DNA from: Haliotis asinina
Taxonomy: Eukaryota; Mollusca; Gastropoda; Lepetellida; Haliotidae
Reading direction: 5' to 3'
Assembly (NCBI RefSeq): GCF_037392515.1
Contig: NC_090290.1
Span: 19,853,753-19,917,752, forward strand
Length of the DNA: 64,000 bases
Below are positions 58,795-64,000 of the stretch, piece by piece; position 1 is the stretch's first letter, and each line of letters begins with the position of its first letter. A program made the position numbers and the translations under genes. The notes beneath the pieces are model-generated. The model worked only from the letters and a program-made list of their open reading frames with translations, was not told where the DNA came from and made no database searches.

Positions 58795-60300
58795 TTTTAT
58801 TATTATTATGTTCTTTATTCCCCCTTAGGGGAAATTAAATTAATTAAATTAAATTACATCAGAAATTGTGAGAATGTGCAAGGGTATACAGTTTCAAATG
58901 CGAGAATGCGACGGGAAGTGCAATCTCGAGAGTACAGGAGTATATACACTTTCAGGAATGCGAGAATGTGAGAAAGGTTTTCAATTTCTAAATTTGATGA
59001 TGCGAATATTCGACACTATATACAATTCCAAGAGTGGGGGGCAAAGTGTCCAATCTCGTAAGCCTGCAAGTCTGCTAGCTTATGTTCACAATCCACTGTT
59101 TTACTGAATCATCAAGCACAGTCTGAATAGTCCAATGATCACCACTGGAGCGTAAAAGTTATCATCCCTTCTCTGTAGAGGTACTGGAGGTCTGCAGGAT
59201 TGGGAGGCAAACCAAATCCACATCATTCAAGGAGTAGAGCTTCACACTCAACTCTGTTGGCTGAATGGATAGTATGTTGCACCACAACTCGTCTCGTTGT
59301 TGTTGCGTACTTGAGCACTGGTACACTACATGTACCAAAGAGTCCTCATAAACCCTCTCGCATAGGGTACATCTTCCCTTAGCCTGCCCATTACGCCACA
59401 CTGCGCTAAGGTACACGATGAATTTGCAAGCATCTTTCAGTTCAGGGTGAGAGTTTGCTACCTTCCATGCCACATGTGGCTCAAAATTGCTTTGAATTTG
59501 ACTAAACTGCTGTAGGTCAGGGTCTGTGTGCAGGCATTGGTGCCATGTCGTTCGCTGGTGTTCTAATACATGTTTTCTCACATGCTCTTTCCATTTCCTA
59601 GCTTCGCAAAATGCCCCTGTGTCCTAAAGGGATTGCATGTGTTCTACCAGCCTGTTCTTTTATTCGCTGTAGTCTCATGTTTTTTATTTTACTTTTGCTC
59701 AAATTCTTGAAACACCTGACCATTGACTGCCTACAGTGGATGTCCATGCAGATTCACCATCAACAACCATGTTTGGAGTACATTTTCCAATTCCAAGATG
59801 AAAACTTATAGCACACCGATGAATAGCGTTAATAGATGAATACTGACTTGTTCCCCATGAACATAGAGTTTGGTGAACACATTGACAGGGAGATCACACA
59901 AACTTCTGGACTTTTTAATATACAGTCCCGGCGCTCTGCTCGCAGATTTGGATGCGGCTTTTGCTACTTCGTTACAGCTGAGGTACTTAGTTACAAGTAC
60001 TCCTAAAAGTTGGTCCATGTCCACACACCTAACACTTTATCGTCGCATTTAAATGCTGCAATTAAAACACAGATGTTCTCTCAACAAAGTAACTTCCGAG
60101 GTCGATGACTTCTGATTTATCCTGGTATGCACACATTTCATAGGGTGCACACCAGTCGTCAGAATATCTCTCAGCCTTTATTCACTGTCTCCAATGGAAT
60201 GTTCTTCCGTTTCTCGTTACCAGCTTCACCTTTCCCTATGCTGTTCCAGAATTCCCCATGATTTGGGTGACAGGTCTTCAGGTATGTGTATACCCTACTT
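58795..60300 (-). mobile_element. 5'-truncated, decayed LINE of a fourth type
   Basis: On the minus strand its 3' end reads TTTCCCCTAAGGGGGAATAA, AGAACATAATAATAATAA, that is a small hairpin followed by an AATAAA-like string and a (TAA)n tail. This is unlike the (ACTC) family and recalls CR1/L2-type ends (inference). Coding remnants lie at 59162-59581, 59806-60024 and, faintly, to about 60300. A separate stretch (58820-59160) is its 3' UTR or later sequence. Confidence 0.7.
59162..60024 (-). pseudogene. LINE ORF2 post-RT and C-terminal remnants
   Basis: The upstream part (59806-60024) reads LGVLVTKYLSCNEVAKAASK, SASRAPGL and DLPVNVFTKLYVHG, the post-RT region in which LINEs carry YLGV ... ASRALG ... 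VFTKLY. The downstream part (59162-59581, 139 codons) ends with a zinc-type motif CTLCERVYEDSLVHVVYQC (C-x2-C ... H-x4-C). The RT core itself is missing. Confidence 0.75.
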
Positions 60301-60323
60301 CTGTGTACTTTTTTCGTTCTGAG

Positions 60324-60490
60324 GGGCGGTGGGGTAGCCTAGTGGTTAAAGCGTTCGCTCGTCACGCCCAAGACCCGGGTTCGATTCCCACATAGGTTCA
60401 TTGTGTGAAGCCCATTTTCTGGTGTCTCCTGCCGTGATATCGCTGGAATATTGCTAAAAGCGGCGGAAAACGTAACTCACTCACTCACTC
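60324..60490 (+). mobile_element. tRNA-derived SINE, best copy
   Basis: Head with RNA polymerase III boxes: A box TAGCCTAGTGG (60335-60345) and B box GGTTCGATTCC (60378-60388), as in a tRNA. Body: GTGAAGCCCATTTTCTGGTG. 3' end: GATATCGCTGGAATATTGCT, AAAAGCGGCGGAAAACGTAA, then (ACTC)n. The 3' end resembles that of the window's main LINE, implying shared reverse-transcription machinery (inference). Confidence 0.92.
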
Positions 60491-61690
60491 ATCTTTCTGA
60501 ACCCCTCCATCAAGGTTTTTTCTGAATTCAAGGTACAGCGATTCAAGTCTTATTTTGCCTACCCACTTTCTTTACACCATATCTTTCTCAGTTTCAGACG
60601 TGTCGTTACACATTTGGTCGAGTTCGTTATGTTTATGTCGTGGTTTATGGTTACCTCCATAACCATTAGATAAACCCACATGCTTTCTAGGTTATCTTCA
60701 CAATCTTCACGAAGACATCATAACTATACAAGTCTGATCCTGCACAAACGCTTCTGACTGATTAATCATATCCCACAGTTGTTTTCTGGGTATGCGGTTA
60801 TTGGAGAAAGTCGTGAAGTGGATCAGGTGTGATAACTTTCTCAAAATGATATGTTTCAGTATTGCAGATACGAGTGTCCAGTTCCATCACCCATGAAAGA
60901 AATGAGTGATCAATATTCAATAATATATCTCCGTTAAAATGCCTACGAAACCAGCACTGTTAACTAGCTCAGGGGGACACAGCACACAGAAATTAATAAA
61001 CTTATCTAAACATTAATATGAAACAAAACAATAATCAATGGCTGATGCGCAAAATTAGAAACGTACGTAAAATCATTCTTTTCTCCCATTAAACATGAAC
61101 ATATTATATTAGATCTCACCAAAAACCCTAAACACAAACTACATGATGAGCGCCCTCCGTTACGGGAATATTGTCAGACCTTCAGTATAATCTGCCTCTG
61201 TGTCGCATCTACTTTTAAAATCACCGCATATGAAAGTTACCTGTAGTTTTATTTTCCAGTACCGTGAGGCCCCGGTCTATGCATATGAGTACAAAAAACC
61301 TCATCGCTACTGACATGAAACATAATGGTAATGGCAGCATGTACAGCATATACAATCTTAATATGACAAGATTGCTTTCCTTTTATGAAATGCATAGAAC
61401 AAATATTCAGCAGTCTTCAATATAACGTCTACATTTTTGGATGATAAGAAGGAATTAATTTTTAGTATATTAGGAGAAACATAGACATGCATCAACAAAT
61501 ATTTATGTCTTAATTCAATGTAGGCTGAGCAGATAAGTAAGAAGTGGTTTTCATTTTCTATTACGTTTAAGTACTTTGCATTTTTTTATTCCCGGGGAAT
61601 ATTATAGTAGCGACCTCTTTCAATTTGTAAACTATCAGAACTCTATATTCGGATACAACAGTGTACGTTAAATCTGTTTCACAAGGAAAC
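60491..61690. other. No gene recognised
   Basis: AT-rich sequence between the SINE and the last LINE; no supported feature. Confidence 0.45.
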
Positions 61691-62293
61691 GGCACCCATG
61701 AACAGCACCTCCTCGTGGTGGGTACTGGATAACGCTATGAGCTGTTCAAATCCCTGTGTGGACCGGGGTCAACTAGGTCCATAGCACCCCACTGCTGGTT
61801 GCAAGGAGCGACCGAATTGGGCAACCTGTTTGCCGTGGGTTGCGTCCCGTGTCGGTGGAGGACGGTAGCCTGGTGGTTGAGGGCATTGGGAGCCTGAACC
61901 GTGTTTCTTCTGCTCAACACTCCACTTTGGCCCTTACTTCACCTAGACGAGTGGTAGAATCGGCCCGATTCTATCAATCGGCTGGTCACGCCGTACCCTG
62001 TGCATGGATATTACTTTTGATAACTGAGAAAGGGTTAGAACAATTTCGACCATTTTGACGTTGTATGTTGTAACATGTCATAGAATTACATTGTCTAGAG
62101 TCCTATGCCAGAAGGCGGTGGCTCATGGGCCAATCTAGTAGGATATGTCTTTTTAAGATATGTTTCTACTTGAGTATATCCACCTGATCTCCTTGGTGCC
62201 ATCTGTTGGAGATCCACAGATGTAAGGCATCGTCCTTGTTGACACTCCGTTGTGGGTGGGGAGCCAGATGGATGAAACATATCTACTATTAAC

Positions 62294-63576
62294 ATGGCAC
62301 CCCCTTACAAGAAACGTACTCATGAACCAGAAGATTCACTCTCTTCAGAAGACGACGATCCTTCAACACAAAAAATTAACTCTGATCTCTGATCTAGATT
62401 TCTAGTTATGTCTTCCACTGATGGAAATCCTTTAAAGCTTAATCCATTTAACATTGCAAAGGGTATCAAAGGTTTAGCTGGGGAAGTTTAAGAAGTTAAA
62501 ATGTTACGTTCTTTTGATTGAGTGCAGGAAACACATTCAGTCGCAGATTCTCCTTTCCACCAAATCTTTAGCGAATGTTCTTGTGCAAGTTTCTCCTCAC
62601 AGGGCTTTGAACAGCAGCAAGGGGGTTGTGCGAGATACAATACGGTGTCTCTCGGACATGACCGAAGCTGAAATTGTCTCAGATTTAAAATCACAAAATG
62701 TTATTGACGTAAAACGTTTTACAATGAAGAAAGACAATGAAACGGTCAAGACAAACACGTACCTGTTTACATACACCTAAGGCTGGATACTGTAACTTAG
62801 ATGCTTTCATTCGGAATCCCTGAGATGTTACCGCTGTCAGAAGTTTGGCGTAATCCAGCCGCTTGTCATCGATGTGGTAGAACATGCGAGGGTGCCGAGT
62901 CATGTACAAATCCTCCTTCGTGTGTCAACTGCTCAGGTAGCCATCCGTCCTCGTCAAAGGAATGTCATACGTGGAAACTTCAATCTAAAATCTCTAGAAT
63001 AAAGCATGACCGTAATGTAAGTTTTCCGGAAGCACGGAAGTTTGTTCTAGCTCAAGAACACCCAGAATCTACTTATGCCACCACTGTGTCTACACGACTT
63101 TCAGACCCGAAGACCATGTATATCTTCAAACAATTGCGTGCCAGACAGACTACACATGGACAAAGACGTCTGCACCTACTTTGATATCTACAGCAGTTCA
63201 AGTGAGGCCTTCTTAACAAAGTTCTTGTTCACAAACCATTCCTTCACGTCACACAAGCATTCAGTCTCAGGCGTCTTGTGATAAGGATTCATCTTTACCT
63301 CAAGTACAGTCATTATCACACTCAACTCAGTTGCCCAAATCTGCCACAAATGTGAAACAAATTACAAAAACTAAATCGAAATCTAAACCTGAATCTGAAA
63401 AACAGAACTCAGGTGGAAGAGCCCCAAAAGGGTCAAATAATCACGTCCAACTGTTCAATAAGTTTGGATCACTCGAGGACATGGATTTATCTGAAAGCAG
63501 CCATTTTCGGACTCATAGCTTGTCACCCTCTAGAAGAGCGAGGGGTCGTTCTACTGTTAATCCCCCGAAGAGATAA
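62294..63576 (+). pseudogene. LINE ORF1, second copy (broken)
   Basis: The ATG at 62294 opens MAPPYKKRTHEPEDSLSSED, then a stop in the SDL*SRF stretch and further shifts. The open parts are 62514-62780, 62801-63184 (knuckles CHRCGRTCEGAESC and CVNCSGSHPSSSKEC) and 63331-63576 (KFGSLEDMD, SLSPSRRARGRS). The first knuckle found in the copy at 3893 is replaced or damaged here. Its start confirms the ORF1 start chosen for the first copy. Confidence 0.8.
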
Positions 63577-63589
63577 CTTCGTCACCCAT

Positions 63590-63892
63590 AGTACAATAGA
63601 ACTACAGAGGACTCAGGACAAATGTGCCTGATTTACATCTTTTAGTTCAAGATTTTAAACCGTCAGCATTCTGCCTACAAGAGACATACCTAACGCAGAC
63701 AGATCACTTTGAAGTACGTCAATATAATGCATATCGTTGTTTTTCTCCTCCGGGTGATAAAGCCATTGGAGGATCTTCAATGCTTGTTCGGAATGATGTT
63801 CTACTTAAAACAAATCTCCAGGCCGTTGCAGTAAGACTTACTTTGCATGTCGCAGTTACTCTTTGCTCTCTGTACATTTCGCCTAGTAGTAT
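63590..63892 (+). pseudogene. LINE ORF2 start, endonuclease N-terminus
   Basis: Reads ACLQETYLTQ-like sequence (FCLQETY), then CFSPPGDKAIGGSSMLVR and TLCSLYISPSS, parallel to 5241-5480 of the first copy. Some residues between are missing (the PVSLITNIQ part is shortened). It is cut off at 63892. Confidence 0.75.
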
Positions 63893-63934
63893 ATACAATG
63901 GGGGTTTTAAAACACTTTCAAGAAAAGTCTCTAC

Positions 63935-63961
63935 AAAGCCTTATTTACTAAATAAGGCTTT
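63935..63961. repeat. Perfect 13-bp palindrome near the window end
   Basis: AAAGCCTTATTTA (63935-63947) and its exact reverse complement TAAATAAGGCTTT (63949-63961) are separated by a single C. It lies in 63893-64000, which is not part of the LINE and is not recognised. Confidence 0.9.
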
Positions 63962-64000
63962 GGTTGGGCCCTTAGCTCTTGCTACTATTACCCCTACTAC

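Larger units (their letters stand above)
61691..63892 (+). mobile_element. LINE of the first family, 5' part
   Basis: Begins GGCACCCATGAACAGCACCTC, the same 5' end as at 3346 and 34087. The order is the same: 5' UTR, ORF1, start of ORF2. The match to the family stops at about 63892, inside the endonuclease coding part, where different sequence takes over to the window edge. It is about as damaged as the copy at 3346. Confidence 0.87.

Noticed and set aside
60324..60400. tRNA gene
   Set aside because: A and B boxes are present, but a SINE body and (ACTC) tail follow, and the same unit recurs at 18632 and 51253. It is a SINE head, not a tRNA gene.

Overview
The window looks like nuclear DNA of a marine gastropod, most likely a vetigastropod such as an abalone (Haliotis). 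This is inferred from AT-rich, intron-split coding sequence and from dense LINE/SINE families whose 3' ends share an AATATTGC-type core followed by (ACTC)n; I recognise these repeats from abalone-type genomes but could not search a database. There is no sign of operons, CRISPR or prokaryotic genes.

The only convincing host genes are two intact four-exon paralogues of the NXPE (neurexophilin and PC-esterase domain) family. They sit at 29632-36397 (+) and 48055-56949 (-), point towards each other, and lie in the arms of a large inverted duplication (about 29.43-38.81 kb and 47.48-57.17 kb). Each encodes 552 aa: a short cytoplasmic N-terminus, a signal anchor, an NXPE/neurexophilin-like domain and a GDSL-type PC-esterase domain. 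Exon lengths (104, 708, 59 and 788 bp of coding sequence), splice sites and phases match exactly. The introns and 3' flanks have diverged through independent transposon insertions.

Layout. 1-3.3 kb: nothing recognised. 3.3-10.5 kb: a complete but decayed LINE (5' UTR, zinc-knuckle ORF1, ORF2 with endonuclease, RT and RNase H), with a nested 5'-truncated copy flanked by a 14-bp target-site duplication and a second copy at its 3' end. 11.3-12.1 kb: a possible TIR element with a THAP-like fragment. 12-29 kb: mostly featureless DNA with SINE, LINE and tail-sharing repeat fragments and one weak 130-codon ORF. 28-31 kb: two copies of a fold-back repeat with CRE-like palindromes. 29.4-38.8 kb: arm A, with NXPE-A and two younger LINE insertions. 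38.8-47.5 kb: spacer with a dead mariner (TIRs and TA duplication intact), a second unrelated LINE, and a microsatellite fold-back. 47.5-57.2 kb: arm B, with NXPE-B and a telomere-repeat-centred fold-back in its third intron. 58.8-60.3 kb: a third LINE type on the minus strand. 60.3 kb: a good tRNA-derived SINE. 61.7-63.9 kb: a second 5' end of the first LINE family, broken near the window end by unrelated sequence with a perfect 13-bp palindrome.

The parts worth most attention are the convergent NXPE pair, the filled and empty LINE sites that order events in the two arms, the 3' module shared by the LINE, the SINE and a third repeat, and the telomeric fold-back.
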